From Candidatus Thiocaldithrix dubininis (lineage in GTDB: Bacteria; Pseudomonadota; Gammaproteobacteria; Thiotrichales; Thiotrichaceae), in contig CP124755.1 of the NCBI GenBank assembly GCA_029972135.1, positions 124,001 to 188,000 on the forward strand: a DNA stretch of 64,000 bases. The letters run 5' to 3'. Position 1 is the first letter of the stretch. Each line of letters opens with the position of its first letter. The position numbers and the translations under genes are program-made. Positions 1-8,600 of the stretch are shown here, piece by piece. The notes beneath the pieces were generated by a model that ran no database searches, was not told the origin of the DNA, and saw only the letters and a program-made list of their open reading frames with translations.

Positions 1-672
1 ACCGTGCACTCTGCCCAAGAAGCCCAAGATGCCTTTTTGCAATTAGGGCAAGTCGATTGTGTATTGGAACAGCGCGTGGCATTGGAACGGGAAATTTCCG
101 TGATTCTAGCGCGTAGTGTAGCGGGAGAAGTGCGTTGCTTTCCGGTGGCAGAAAATGAGCACCGCAAAGGTATTTTGCATCAAACCATTGTACCTGCGCG
201 TATTAGCCCCGCATTAGTGCAAGCTGCCCAACAAGCCGCCACACAAATAGCCCAATGTTTGGCATTTGTCGGGGTGATGGCGGTGGAATTTTTCGTCACT
301 ACAACGGGCGAATTATTGGTAAATGAAATGGCACCGCGCACGCATAATAGTGGGCATTATACGCTGGACGCCTGTATTACGTCGCAATTTGAACAGCAAG
401 TTCGCATGGTGTGTGAATTACCCTTTGGCGATACCCATTTATTGTCGCCTGTGGTCATGGTGAATTTATTAGGGGATGTGTGGCATGGCTCACAACCCGA
501 TTGGTTAAGTTTGCTGCAAAACCCCAATACCAAACTGCATTTATACGGTAAGCGTGAAGCACGGGTTGGGCGTAAAATGGGGCATTATTGCACACTTGCC
601 GATAATGTTGCGGATGCGATTCAACAAGCCGCCCAAATCTTTCAAGCCTTAGAACAGGATACGCCTTTATGA
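1..672 (+). CDS. purK: PurK, N5-carboxyaminoimidazole ribonucleotide synthase, C-terminal part
   Basis: This is the 3' part of a gene that begins before the window; the frame is open from base 1. The visible ~223 residues match the second half of the PurK ATP-grasp fold, with an acidic metal/ATP segment (VEFFVTTTGELLVNEMAPR) and a following HNSGHYT motif that is typical of PurK. PurK makes N5-CAIR from AIR, ATP and bicarbonate in cytosolic purine synthesis. The stop overlaps the next start as ATGA, so purK is probably translationally coupled to the SirB2-like gene. No purE is visible; it may lie upstream. Confidence 0.93.
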   Translation, partial: TVHSAQEAQDAFLQLGQVDCVLEQRVALEREISVILARSVAGEVRCFPVAENEHRKGILHQTIVPARISPALVQAAQQAATQIAQCLAFVGVMAVEFFVTTTGELLVNEMAPRTHNSGHYTLDACITSQFEQQVRMVCELPFGDTHLLSPVVMVNLLGDVWHGSQPDWLSLLQNPNTKLHLYGKREARVGRKMGHYCTLADNVADAIQQAAQIFQALEQDTPL

Positions 673-1037
673 GCACTGGCTTAGTGCATATGCATTTATT
701 TTTTATTTCATTGTCCCTGCTAATTTATGTAGTGCGTGGTGTATTAATGCTAATGAATAGCCCCGCTGTTACCAATATGACCGCAATTGCAGGTTCATCC
801 GCTACCTTCTTACTGATTTTAGGCTCGGGCGCTTGGTTAGCCCACCATAATGGGCACGGTATTGATGGTTTTGTGATTAGCAAGTTTCTCGGCTTAATGA
901 CTTACGTCATTGTCGGCATGATTGCTTTAAAACCGGGGTTAAGCAAACCGATGGCCATTGGCTTATGGGTTACGGGTTTAGCCGCATTCATCACTACGTT
1001 TGCTGTGGGCAAACATTGGCTTCCGGCGTTATTCTAA
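669..1037 (+). CDS. SirB2-family inner membrane protein
   Basis: A 122-residue protein, almost entirely hydrophobic, with about four predicted membrane helices (near residues 5-27, 38-58, 70-88 and 95-115). The spacing and the GxxAL/LxK patterns resemble the SirB2 (invasion gene expression up-regulator SirB) family, common in gammaproteobacteria and of unknown biochemical role. The start overlaps the purK stop and the stop overlaps the next start (TAATG), so the three genes form a tight operon. The family call is by resemblance; the function is unknown. Confidence 0.75.
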   Translation: MSTGLVHMHLFFISLSLLIYVVRGVLMLMNSPAVTNMTAIAGSSATFLLILGSGAWLAHHNGHGIDGFVISKFLGLMTYVIVGMIALKPGLSKPMAIGLWVTGLAAFITTFAVGKHWLPALF

Positions 1038-1627
1038 TGGCAGATATTCCTTACACCCAAAGCTTGCATGATGATATTCGGTTTGAGGCTGAACTTTGCG
1101 GGCAAAAACTACAATTTGCTTCCACTTGGGGTATTTTTTCCCCGCGCGAAATCGACGAAGGCACAGCCTTATTACTTAAATACCTTGAAATTAAGCCTAA
1201 CGATGATTGCTTTGATCTTGGTTGTGGTTATGGCCCGATTGGCTTAACTATGGCCAAGCTTGCGCCACAAGGGCAAACCTTAATGGTCGACAAAGATTTT
1301 ATGGCGGTGGAATACAGCAATAAAAATGCGGCCTTAAATAAATTGTCGAATGCCAAAGCGATGCTCAGCAATGGTTTTCAGCATATCGACAAAAATTTAC
1401 GGTTTGATGTGATTGCCTCGAATATTCCCGCCAAAGTCGGCAAGGAAATGATGAGCATTTTGTTACACGATATGCAGCGGCATCTCAAACCGGGTGGGCG
1501 GGTTTATTTGGTAACGATTAATGGCTTACGTGAATACATGAAACGTAACCTGAAAGACACCTTCGGTAACTTTGATAAGCTAAAACAAGGCGCGGCGTAT
1601 ACCGTGTCGTATGCGGAAAAACGCTGA
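1037..1627 (+). CDS. Class I SAM-dependent methyltransferase, RsmC-like (MTS domain)
   Basis: A 196-residue cytosolic protein. The SAM-binding motif I is clear (FDLGCGYGPIG), followed by an acidic motif II (MVDKD) and SNIPA in the place of the NPPF/Y substrate motif of RsmC/RsmD-type N-methyltransferases. Length and layout match single-domain methyltransferase-small (MTS) proteins thought to modify rRNA or other nucleic acid guanines. I chose the ATG at 1037, which overlaps the SirB2 stop, over an upstream in-frame ATG lying inside that gene. The NIPA variant leaves the substrate open. Confidence 0.82.
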   Translation: MADIPYTQSLHDDIRFEAELCGQKLQFASTWGIFSPREIDEGTALLLKYLEIKPNDDCFDLGCGYGPIGLTMAKLAPQGQTLMVDKDFMAVEYSNKNAALNKLSNAKAMLSNGFQHIDKNLRFDVIASNIPAKVGKEMMSILLHDMQRHLKPGGRVYLVTINGLREYMKRNLKDTFGNFDKLKQGAAYTVSYAEKR

Positions 1628-1754
1628 GATTAGTTATTACGTCTATTCCATAGATTTCTTTATAGCGACTGCTTTATGATGGTGGTTGAGTATTTTTTGA
1701 GAACTTGCGCTTAAAAAAGCTTTTCAACAATCATAAAGATTAGGAGACTGTGTA

Positions 1755-1958
1755 ATGTCTATGGGCACTTTGTTAGCTCGACGCTGGCTCGTTGGGCTAT
1801 TGCTATTCATTCCTGTACTCAGTTGGGCTGCCCCCAATCGACCTTTTCCGCAACATATCACGTATGCCGCTGGCACGATTCGCCCTAGCAACTTTACCCA
1901 AGCACAGCAAGATCAGCATGTGCGCGATTTTTATGATTACTGGAAAAGCAATTATTTA
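1755..1958 (+). pseudogene. GH8-CBM2 endoglucanase, fragment 1 (signal peptide and N-terminus)
   Basis: First 68 codons of a secreted glycoside hydrolase family 8 gene. A good ribosome site (AGGAG, 8 nt before the ATG) precedes a Sec signal peptide with hydrophobic core LLLFIPVLSW and a probable cut after WAA. The ORF ends within the left end of an IS982-type element (stop created at 1962). Removing the IS and one copy of the 6-bp TATTTA duplication joins codon 68 in frame to the fragment at 2960. The uninterrupted gene would encode about 708 residues. The product is almost certainly inactive because the catalytic residues lie downstream. Confidence 0.9.
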
Positions 1959-2953
1959 ACCTGAGTTCGATGTAAGCAAGTAGCAGTCTTTTGTGGAATA
2001 CTTCATGGGATAACCACATCCTAAAATTACCCACGTAAGGCTGCTACCCTGATGTTAACACGACTGTTCTGCGAGATAGATGATTTTTGCCAAGGCTTTT
2101 TACCGCATTGGAAAGCGAGTGTATTAGAACCCCCGACCCCCCGCCCAAAGCGGAATCGTCCGTGTGGTTTAAGTCTGAGTGAAGTGATGACGATTTGGGT
2201 ACATTACCATCAATCAGGTTATCACACCTTCAAGTGGTATTACCTCAAGCATGTTCAAGTCTATTTAAAGTCGGCTTTTCCTCAATTGCCCAGTTATCAA
2301 CGGTTTATTGAGCGCGTTCCCGATGTATTAGTGCCGCTGACGCGGTTCATGCAATCCCGCTGTGAAGCCAGTCGCGGGATTGCTTTCATTGACTCCACCC
2401 CCTTACGTGTCTGTGACAATATTCGGATTCCCCGTCATAAGACCTTTGCCAATACCGCAGGACGAGGGAAGTCATCCACCGGCTGGTTCTATGGCTTCAA
2501 GCTGCATCTCGTGGTGAACGATCAAGGCGGCATCGTGTCCTTTGCCTTAAGTGCGGGTAATGTCGATGATCGCCAACCTGTTCCCACCCTGATGAAATCC
2601 GTGGTTGGCAAAGTCTTTGGGGATGCCGGTTATCTCTCTCGTGCATTGGCTCAACAACTCGCTCAGCAAGGCATTGAATGGATGACCTCGTTACGGAAAA
2701 ATATGAAACAGGTCGTGCGTTCTACTTTCGATCAACTGCTCTTGCGTAAGCGTTTTATCATCGAAACCATTAACGATCAGTTGAAAAATCAATCGCAAAT
2801 TGAGCATTCTCGCCATCGTTCACTGCCTCACTATGTCGCTCATGTCATCGCCGGACTTATTGCTTATTCCTATCAAGCGAAGAAGCCCTCGTTGAACTTA
2901 AATATCAATGCTTTAGCTATACACTAAGGTCATACCTTACGTCGAACTCAGGT
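1959..2953 (+). mobile_element. IS982-family insertion sequence, copy 1
   Basis: 995-bp element with terminal inverted repeats starting ACCTGAGTTCGA at both ends (the right end reads as the reverse complement with one or two changes) and a 6-bp target duplication, TATTTA, at 1953-1958 and 2954-2959. It carries one transposase gene. An almost identical 995-bp copy lies inverted at 59057-60051 with its own duplication. The intact duplication indicates a fairly recent simple insertion into the GH8 gene. Confidence 0.93.
2052..2927 (+). CDS. IS982-family transposase
   Basis: A 291-residue DDE transposase. The segment IDSTPLRVCDNIRI is the IS982-family signature around the first catalytic Asp; the second Asp is probably in FGDAGYLS and the Glu in RFIIETINDQLKN. 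The protein is full length and the gene intact, so the element may still be active. It differs from the copy at 59083-59958 at only a few residues (P/T in the N-terminal PPT[P/T]RPK, R/Q in LS[R/Q]AL, M/I in EW[M/I]TS, and the last residue). Confidence 0.95.
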   Translation: MLTRLFCEIDDFCQGFLPHWKASVLEPPTPRPKRNRPCGLSLSEVMTIWVHYHQSGYHTFKWYYLKHVQVYLKSAFPQLPSYQRFIERVPDVLVPLTRFMQSRCEASRGIAFIDSTPLRVCDNIRIPRHKTFANTAGRGKSSTGWFYGFKLHLVVNDQGGIVSFALSAGNVDDRQPVPTLMKSVVGKVFGDAGYLSRALAQQLAQQGIEWMTSLRKNMKQVVRSTFDQLLLRKRFIIETINDQLKNQSQIEHSRHRSLPHYVAHVIAGLIAYSYQAKKPSLNLNINALAIH

Positions 2954-2959
2954 TATTTA

Positions 2960-3551
2960 GTCACAGCAGGCAACAATAGCGTGGGCAAAGCCTTATATCG
3001 TATTGCTTTTGGGAAAGGTTCAGACGTAACCGTATCCGAAGGTCAAGGCTTCGGGATGGTTACGGTAGCGTTAATGGCGGGTTATGATGCCAATGCTCAA
3101 AGCCTATTTGACGGCTTGTGGTATTATGCGCGCCAATACCCCAGTGCGATTAATCGCAATCTAATGAGCTGGAAAATTCAAAATGGTGCAATGATAGGTG
3201 GCAACAATAACGCGTTTGATGGCGATATTGATATTGCTTACGGTTTATTATTAGCCGATGCCCAATGGGGTAGTACAGGCACAGTTAACTATTTGGCGGA
3301 AGCTAAAAAAGTCATTGAAGTGATTAAAACCTCAACCATTGGCGCGACCAGTTATTTACCTAAGTTAGGCGATTGGACGCAAGATGTTAGCAGCCCGTAT
3401 AACCAATATACGCCGCGTTCTTCGGATTTTATGCCAGCGCATTTCCGTAGTTTCTATGATGCAACCCAAAATGCTGCTTGGTTAACCGTAATCCAAAAAT
3501 CACAAAATGCGATTGATAGTATTCAAACCAATTACCAAGGAAGCCGTAAAG
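2960..3551 (+). pseudogene. GH8-CBM2 endoglucanase, fragment 2 (catalytic core)
   Basis: Middle of the broken GH8 gene. It holds SEGQGFGM, whose Glu is the GH8 proton donor, and DGDIDIAYGLLLADAQWGS, the GH8 signature whose Asp residues belong to the active site. The frame is open from the IS982 duplication to the left end of the IS605-type element, where it runs a few codons into the IS and stops at 3568. Joined to 5174 it restores an in-frame GCC codon and the typical GH8 string STGLLPDF. As it stands it has no start signal of its own. Confidence 0.9.
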
Positions 3552-3579
3552 CCCCTTCCTTTAGGTAGGGGATATAAGG

Positions 3580-4008
3580 CTATCGGCGGCACGCCGATTG
3601 AAGCGATCTATTTTGTTGTTCAATATACTGCTTAAGCACAGATAAAGGCGCACCGCCGACACTTCCTGCAAAATAAGAAGGCGACCAGAGTGAACCTGAT
3701 TTTTTGCATATCCAGTGTTCACGAAGGTAAACGAACGCTTGTTTCAATTTTCGACTGGATACGCCTTTGAGTGAGTTAATCAGCTTGGAGAGTTGCACTT
3801 TAGGCGGGTAATGAACCAACAGATGCACATGGTCGCATTCACCATTAAATTCGGTAAATTCTACCTCAAACGCCTCACAAATCTCTTTAAAGATGATTTC
3901 TAAACGCTGAAGGCTGGCTTCATTGAAAACGTTGCCTCGATATTTAGTGATAAAGATTAAATGGGTGTGCAACCTGAGGACGCAATGCCGCCCCGTTCGG
4001 ATATCCAT
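3580..4008 (-). CDS. tnpA: IS200/IS605-family transposase TnpA (HUH, Y1)
   Basis: A 142-residue single-strand DNA transposase. HVH in ECDHVHLLVHYPP is the HUH metal-binding motif, and the Tyr in LKQYIEQQN fits the single catalytic tyrosine. Length is normal for the family. It reads away from tnpB from a shared ~46-bp gap. The last residues (after NRSL) differ from copy 2 because the C-terminus reads into the left-end hairpin region. TnpA excises and inserts the element through lagging-strand single-stranded DNA (family knowledge). Confidence 0.93.
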   Translation of the reverse strand: MDIRTGRHCVLRLHTHLIFITKYRGNVFNEASLQRLEIIFKEICEAFEVEFTEFNGECDHVHLLVHYPPKVQLSKLINSLKGVSSRKLKQAFVYLREHWICKKSGSLWSPSYFAGSVGGAPLSVLKQYIEQQNRSLQSACRR

Positions 4009-4054
4009 AGACTAATACTTCAATCATCGGTTAGAGTCTTATATAATAAGGATT

Positions 4055-5152
4055 ATGATAGAAAAGACCAATCTCAAAACCTTAAAAGTTCGCGTCAAGG
4101 ATAAACACCAATCTATCCTTGAACGCATGGCATTTGAGGTGAATCAGGTCTGGAATTCAGCGAATGAAATAACCGCAACTTATTCCTATATCCCTGTACC
4201 TGAAGTAGGTTGGTTAAAAAACCATTTTTCCGCGTTTGATCTGCAAAAAGACCTAAAAAGTATTAAAGCAGAACGTGGATTTATCCTGCATTCAACCACT
4301 ATTCAAGAAGTGATTGCGGTTCACTATAAATCACGTCGCCAGTTTAAAACCGACAAATTGCGCTGGCGCGTATCCGGTGGTACGCGTCGTTCCTTGGGAT
4401 GGATACCATTTAAATCGGGTGCAGCCCAATGGAAAAATGGACAAGTCTATTTTGCAGGGCATTTTTTCAAGGTGTGGGATAGCTACGGATTGTCTCAGTT
4501 TGAGTTCCGTTCGGGTTCATTCTCCCAAGATTCGCGTGGTCGTTGGTATTTCAATATTGTCGTGGAAGCTGCTCAAATCGCATCCCAAGCGACAGGTCAA
4601 GTCGGCATTGATTTAGGTTTAAAAGAAGTTGCCACTTGTAGCAATGGTTTAAAGCTTGAATCTAAACAATTCTATCGTCAACTGGAAACAAAGTTAGGTG
4701 TGGCGCAACGGGCTAATAAGAAGCAACGTGTTAAAGCTATCCACGCCAAGATCAAAAACCGTAGACTCAACCATATTCATCAATTCACCACACGATTAGT
4801 CAAAGACAATGCGCTAATCGTCGTCGGCAACGTTAATAGTTCCCAACTTGCTAAAACCAAGATGGCTAAATCGGTTTTGGATGCAGGTTGGTACATCCTG
4901 AAAACACAGCTTGATTATAAATCGAAAGCGATGCAAGCCGTGTTTATAGAAGTGAATGAATCGTACACTACCCAAGCTTGTTCGTGTTGCGGCAGTATTT
5001 CTGCCAACAGTCCGAAAGGTAGAGCAGGCTTGCGAATAAGAGAATGGTCATGCCCTGAGTGTGGGGCGCTGCATGATAGAGATATTAATGCCGCCAAGAA
5101 CATTCTCGCGCTCGGACATGAGCGTCTGGCAGCAGGAATCCGCGCCCTTTAG
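4055..5152 (+). CDS. tnpB: TnpB, RNA-guided nuclease-type accessory protein of IS605 element
   Basis: 365 residues. RuvC-like motifs: Asp186 in GIDLGLKE, and Asp343 in HDRDINAAKN. Between them lies a four-cysteine zinc finger (CSCCG and CPECG, ~residues 309-334). At the usual RuvC-II Glu position (VEDL in typical TnpB) this protein has VGNV, with Gly258. Acidic residues Glu299 and Glu302 in FIEVNESYTTQ could take over, as reported for rearranged RuvC sites in some TnpB groups. TnpB cleaves DNA matching a guide encoded next to the right end, helping element retention (family knowledge). The gene is intact. Confidence 0.93.
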   Translation: MIEKTNLKTLKVRVKDKHQSILERMAFEVNQVWNSANEITATYSYIPVPEVGWLKNHFSAFDLQKDLKSIKAERGFILHSTTIQEVIAVHYKSRRQFKTDKLRWRVSGGTRRSLGWIPFKSGAAQWKNGQVYFAGHFFKVWDSYGLSQFEFRSGSFSQDSRGRWYFNIVVEAAQIASQATGQVGIDLGLKEVATCSNGLKLESKQFYRQLETKLGVAQRANKKQRVKAIHAKIKNRRLNHIHQFTTRLVKDNALIVVGNVNSSQLAKTKMAKSVLDAGWYILKTQLDYKSKAMQAVFIEVNESYTTQACSCCGSISANSPKGRAGLRIREWSCPECGALHDRDINAAKNILALGHERLAAGIRAL

Positions 5153-5173
5153 GGCGGGGAGGATGTCAAAGCG
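4990..5173 (+). ncRNA. Predicted omega RNA (reRNA) region of IS605 copy 1
   Basis: For IS605-type elements the guide RNA scaffold overlaps the tnpB 3' end and runs to the right end; the guide is the flanking DNA just outside. Here the scaffold would include the GCGCCC-TTTA-GGGC hairpin, and the guide would begin at 5174 in the GH8 gene. Position is inferred from the family; the 5' limit is a guess. Confidence 0.4.
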
Positions 5174-6504
5174 CCAGCACGGGTTTATTGCCCGACTTTT
5201 TAATCAATTGTGATAAAACTTGCCAACCGGCGTACTCAGGCTTTTTAGAAGGCGGTAACGATGGTGCGTATTACTACAATGCTGGGCGCACGCCGTGGCG
5301 TTTAGGTTTGGATGCTTTATTAAACAATGATGCTAAATCCAAGGCGCAGGTCTTAAAAATGGTACGGTGGTTAGCCAGCAATACTGCAAATAATGCCAGT
5401 AATATCAAAGCAGGTTATCAGTTAAATGGCACACCGATTGGTTATTACAGCACAAGCTTTTTTATTGCCCCCTTTGGTGTGGGCGCAATGTTGGAAGCCA
5501 ACCAACAAAGCTTCCTGAATTCGATTTATGCTTTGGTGTATAACAAGCGCGAAAATTATTACGAAGATTCGGTCAATATGCTGAATCTATTGGTGCTAAC
5601 AGGCAATTATTGGAAACCTAGTAGCAGTACAACACCCAGTAAACCCGCTTGTTCTGATGGGATTGATAACGATCAAGATGGCAAAATTGATTATCCACAA
5701 GATTTAGGTTGTAGCTCAGCGACGGATACCGATGAAGCTGACCCGATTGTGCAGCGGTTATTAACGGTTAGCAAAGCAGGCACAGGTACGGGCACAGTTA
5801 GCAGCGCACCTGCGGGTATTAACTGCGGCACGGATTGCACCGAAAGCTATAACCAAGGTACGAGTGTTACTTTAACCGCAACACCTGCGGCAGGTTCTAA
5901 GTTGTCGGCTTGGTCGGGTGCGTGTACCGGAACAGCCGCTACTTGCACAGTCAGTATGAGCGCCGCTAAAACTGTAACGGCAAGTTTTGCTAAAGTGCCA
6001 ACCTATGCGTTAACAGTGAGTAAAGCAGGCACGGGTACGGGCACAATTAGCAGCGCTCCTGCGGGTATTAACTGCGGCACGGATTGCACGGAAAATTATA
6101 ACCAAGGGACAAGCGTTACTTTAACCGCAACACCTGCGGCAGGTTCTAAGTTGTCGGCTTGGTCTGGTGCATGTACTGGAACAGCCGCTACTTGCACAGT
6201 CAGTATGAGCGCCGCTAAAACTGTAACGGCAAGTTTTGCTAAAGCCAGTACCCAAGCGTTAACCGTAACGCTTACCAACACCAACGATTGGGGATCAGGT
6301 TACTGTACAGATGTAAAGGTGTATAACCCTAATGCCACCGCAATTGATTGGAAAGTAACGTTCAATATCGTAGGAAAAATCTACAACTATTGGAATTTTA
6401 CTTACACCCAAGCAGGACAGACCATTACAGCGGAAGGGGTAAGTTGGAATAATTTGGTGCAACCTAAGCAGTCGGTTGCAGTGGGTTTCTGCGCAAATCG
6501 TTAA
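5174..6504 (+). pseudogene. GH8-CBM2 endoglucanase, fragment 3 (rest of GH8, linker, repeats, CBM2)
   Basis: Last ~443 codons of the broken gene. In order: the remaining GH8 part (STGLLPDF to NLLVLTGNYW), a Cys-rich acidic linker with DGIDNDQDGKIDYPQDLGC that looks calcium-binding, two nearly identical ~85-residue repeats beginning LTVSKAGTGTGT and containing Cys pairs (GINCGTDCTE, SGACTG, ATCTV), and a C-terminal CBM2-type cellulose-binding module (DWGSGYCTDVKVYN ... VGFCANR, with paired Cys at both ends). A TTG at 5188 could in principle start a fragment, but it has no signal peptide. The intact ancestor was a secreted, cellulose-binding endoglucanase. Confidence 0.9.
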
Positions 6505-6520
6505 ACCACACAATGTTAGT

Positions 6521-6549
6521 TGAGATTGAGCTTTAGCGGCTCAATCTCA
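6521..6549. terminator. Hairpin between convergent genes (terminator-like)
   Basis: Perfect 11-bp stem TGAGATTGAGC / GCTCAATCTCA with a 7-nt loop, between the GH8 stop (6504) and the VWA gene stop (6558). It could end transcription from both sides; no strong T-run follows on either strand. Confidence 0.65.
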
Positions 6550-6557
6550 TCAGGTAT

Positions 6558-7796
6558 TTAAGGTTGACTATTACCGATTTGAATCGGGAGTTCGGTTACA
6601 ACGCGTTTATCCGGTCTTGCTTCAAATTTAAAGACATATGCCCCAGCAATTTCCGGTAAGGTAAAGCGCATGGGACGATAGTTTTCAATCGCGTCTTCTC
6701 GCACAAATACACAGTCTAAGCGTTTGCTGCCTTGTTGTGGGTACAGACACACTTCTCCACTTAAGCCCAAGGGCGCTTGCAGTGTTACCTGTATTTTACT
6801 GCCGCTAGCCGCTTGGCTGGGGGCAAGCAATTGAATATCGGCTTCGGTTACTGTTACGGGTGCTTCCGTAATTAACTCGCGTTTATCTCCCTGTGTAAGT
6901 TTGACGACAAAATCGCCCGCTACATTCGGTACGCGCATCTTTTGGGTTTTATAAGCACCTGTTTTTTTATCTTTGTATAAGTAATAGTGAACAATCGAAA
7001 CGTTTTTACCAACTTTGTATAGATCCAAATGTATATTCGCGCCTTGCAGCATATCGGCATCGCCTGCTACTTTGACTTCAATTTCAGCCCCCTTAATGAC
7101 TTCTGTCGGGGTAATCTGTAACGTAGCTTTGGGTAAGCTGGGTGGCGTAGGTTTAGCCGGTTCGGGGGCGGAGCTAGGCGCTTTTGCGGTTTGTTCTAAT
7201 GCTGTTTTTAATTCTTCAGCATTGGCCGCCGCGATAAACTTGCCGCCCGTATTTTCTGCCAAGCAACGTAAACCTTTTTGATCTTCCGCTTGTGCTACAT
7301 CAAAACCAATGACATGCGCGGTAAAATCCACGCCTAATTTTTCTAATTCTTTGCCCAAGGCACACGGATCAAGATCACAGGTCTCAACCCCATCACTGAT
7401 GAGAATAACGCTGGCTTTTTCTTCGGTGTATTTCAAATCATTGGCTGCTTGTTTGACAGCGGCGGATAACGGTGTTTTACCTTTAGGGGTTAAGGCATCA
7501 ACGACTTGCCCTATATGGGCGCTATCGACTGTGCCAACTGGAATTAAGGTTTCAATATCCTGACAATCATCTTTACGTCGATGCCCATAAGCAACTAAAC
7601 CTACTTCATGGGCGGCGGGCCAATCGGCTACTAGCGTTTTTAAAGCATCACGGGCAATTTCGATTTTAGGTTTGCCATCAATTTGCCCCCACATGCTGCC
7701 AGACACATCCAGCACCAACATACTGCGCTCAGCGGCTTGTACCCCAAGACCACAAACTAACAAACTTCCCGCTAATAACTGGATGGTTTTCATCAT
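6558..7796 (-). CDS. Secreted von Willebrand factor A domain protein
   Basis: About 412 residues. Signal peptide MMKTIQLLAGSLLVCGLGVQA; then a VWA domain (~residues 22-190) with the MIDAS motif DVSGS, and paired cysteines (DDC, ETCDLDPC, LRC). A Pro-rich linker (~195-215) leads to two beta-rich C-terminal repeats (LQITPTEVIKGAEIEVKVAG and IQLLAPSQAASGSKIQVTLQ), which look Ig-like. I prefer ATG 7796 or 7793, each after AGGACAATA, to an upstream in-frame start at 7841 lacking a signal sequence. Probably periplasmic or cell-surface; partner unknown. TSD-free neighbourhood; it converges on the broken endoglucanase gene. Confidence 0.83.
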   Translation of the reverse strand: MMKTIQLLAGSLLVCGLGVQAAERSMLVLDVSGSMWGQIDGKPKIEIARDALKTLVADWPAAHEVGLVAYGHRRKDDCQDIETLIPVGTVDSAHIGQVVDALTPKGKTPLSAAVKQAANDLKYTEEKASVILISDGVETCDLDPCALGKELEKLGVDFTAHVIGFDVAQAEDQKGLRCLAENTGGKFIAAANAEELKTALEQTAKAPSSAPEPAKPTPPSLPKATLQITPTEVIKGAEIEVKVAGDADMLQGANIHLDLYKVGKNVSIVHYYLYKDKKTGAYKTQKMRVPNVAGDFVVKLTQGDKRELITEAPVTVTEADIQLLAPSQAASGSKIQVTLQAPLGLSGEVCLYPQQGSKRLDCVFVREDAIENYRPMRFTLPEIAGAYVFKFEARPDKRVVTELPIQIGNSQP

Positions 7797-7961
7797 TATT
7801 GTCCTAATAAACCTCGCAAGTACCTTCAATCTACCTTGCAAGGCGTTAGGCGGATATGATGCAAGTCAACAATTAGCGAACCAATCAGTCCAAACAACAA
7901 AAAGCTTAATAAAATAAATTGTGGTTGGCACATAGCGATCAAACACTATGCCCCACCTCCA

Positions 7962-8600
7962 TTATTTCTTAATGCTTAGGCTTGAGCTGATCAAACGCCC
8001 AGAGCTATTCGAGACCGTGCAACTGAAATTAACCTTTGGCACTTTTTTCAAGTTTTTAACGATACCTTTACCAGAGAATGTTTTAGTTTTACTGGTTTGT
8101 CCGGTGATCTTGAAGGGGCTGGCATCGTAAACTAATTGAGTGGTGCGCCCGTATATGCCTTTAACTCGGCGATCAATCATATTGACACAAGCTTGCCCCG
8201 CCGCACTGTCATAAGGCACAGACGTGGTGTTGGAAGTATTTTGGGTGTTGCTTTTTAATACCGTAATTTTGGCTTTTTGTACGCGTTTATTGCCAGTATC
8301 CACCACACAATCAAAGCCAATTTGTGGCGGATTGGCTAAACCTTTTACCATGCCAACCCCGCGCACGCCTTCAATGCCGCCATTGGAAATGAAATAGCCT
8401 AACAATTGGTCAGTATAGACTACCAAACTGGCATCTCTTCCATATTGGCGTTTGATTTGCGCATCAATCGCTTGTCCGCATAACTGCATTTCAGAATCGG
8501 CATAATTAAGGCTACGGGTTTGTTCTGCTGTTGCACTGGTTGTAAACACACTACTGATTAACAGACTAGTACTAATAATACTTACATAAGCTAATTTCAT
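7962..8600 (-). CDS. Secreted protein of unknown function with internal duplication
   Basis: 212 residues, with signal peptide ending TTSATA. I do not recognise the family. The mature part is two repeats of about 90 residues. Each has a Cys followed by an ID.[RQ][IVR]K..YGR motif (CGQAIDAQIKRQYGR and CVNMIDRRVKGIYGR) and ends with a G[IV]V/GMVK.L...P...F.C.V motif. Cysteine pairs are conserved between the repeats, fitting periplasmic disulphides. A ribosome site AAGGA stands 9 nt before the ATG. It is a single-gene unit flanked by AT-rich spacers. Confidence 0.7.
   Translation of the reverse strand: MKLAYVSIISTSLLISSVFTTSATAEQTRSLNYADSEMQLCGQAIDAQIKRQYGRDASLVVYTDQLLGYFISNGGIEGVRGVGMVKGLANPPQIGFDCVVDTGNKRVQKAKITVLKSNTQNTSNTTSVPYDSAAGQACVNMIDRRVKGIYGRTTQLVYDASPFKITGQTSKTKTFSGKGIVKNLKKVPKVNFSCTVSNSSGRLISSSLSIKK

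Larger units (their letters stand above)
3552..5173 (+). mobile_element. IS200/IS605-family element, copy 1 (divergent tnpA/tnpB)
   Basis: About 1.62 kb, ends inferred from restoring the GH8 reading frame and from the second copy at 29663-31263. The left end carries an imperfect hairpin (CCCCTTCC, TTTA loop, GGTAGGGG) next to tnpA. The right end carries the hairpin GCCC-TTTA-GGGC after tnpB and finishes GGATGTCAAAGCG. No target duplication is expected or seen, as for HUH Y1 transposition. The left flank in both copies ends AAAG, so a target like AAAG is likely. The ends could be off by a few bases. Confidence 0.85.

Noticed and set aside
5188..6504. An independent gene starting at TTG 5188.
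   Set aside because: It is the in-frame continuation of the broken GH8 gene; the frame is open across the IS junction and there is no signal peptide.
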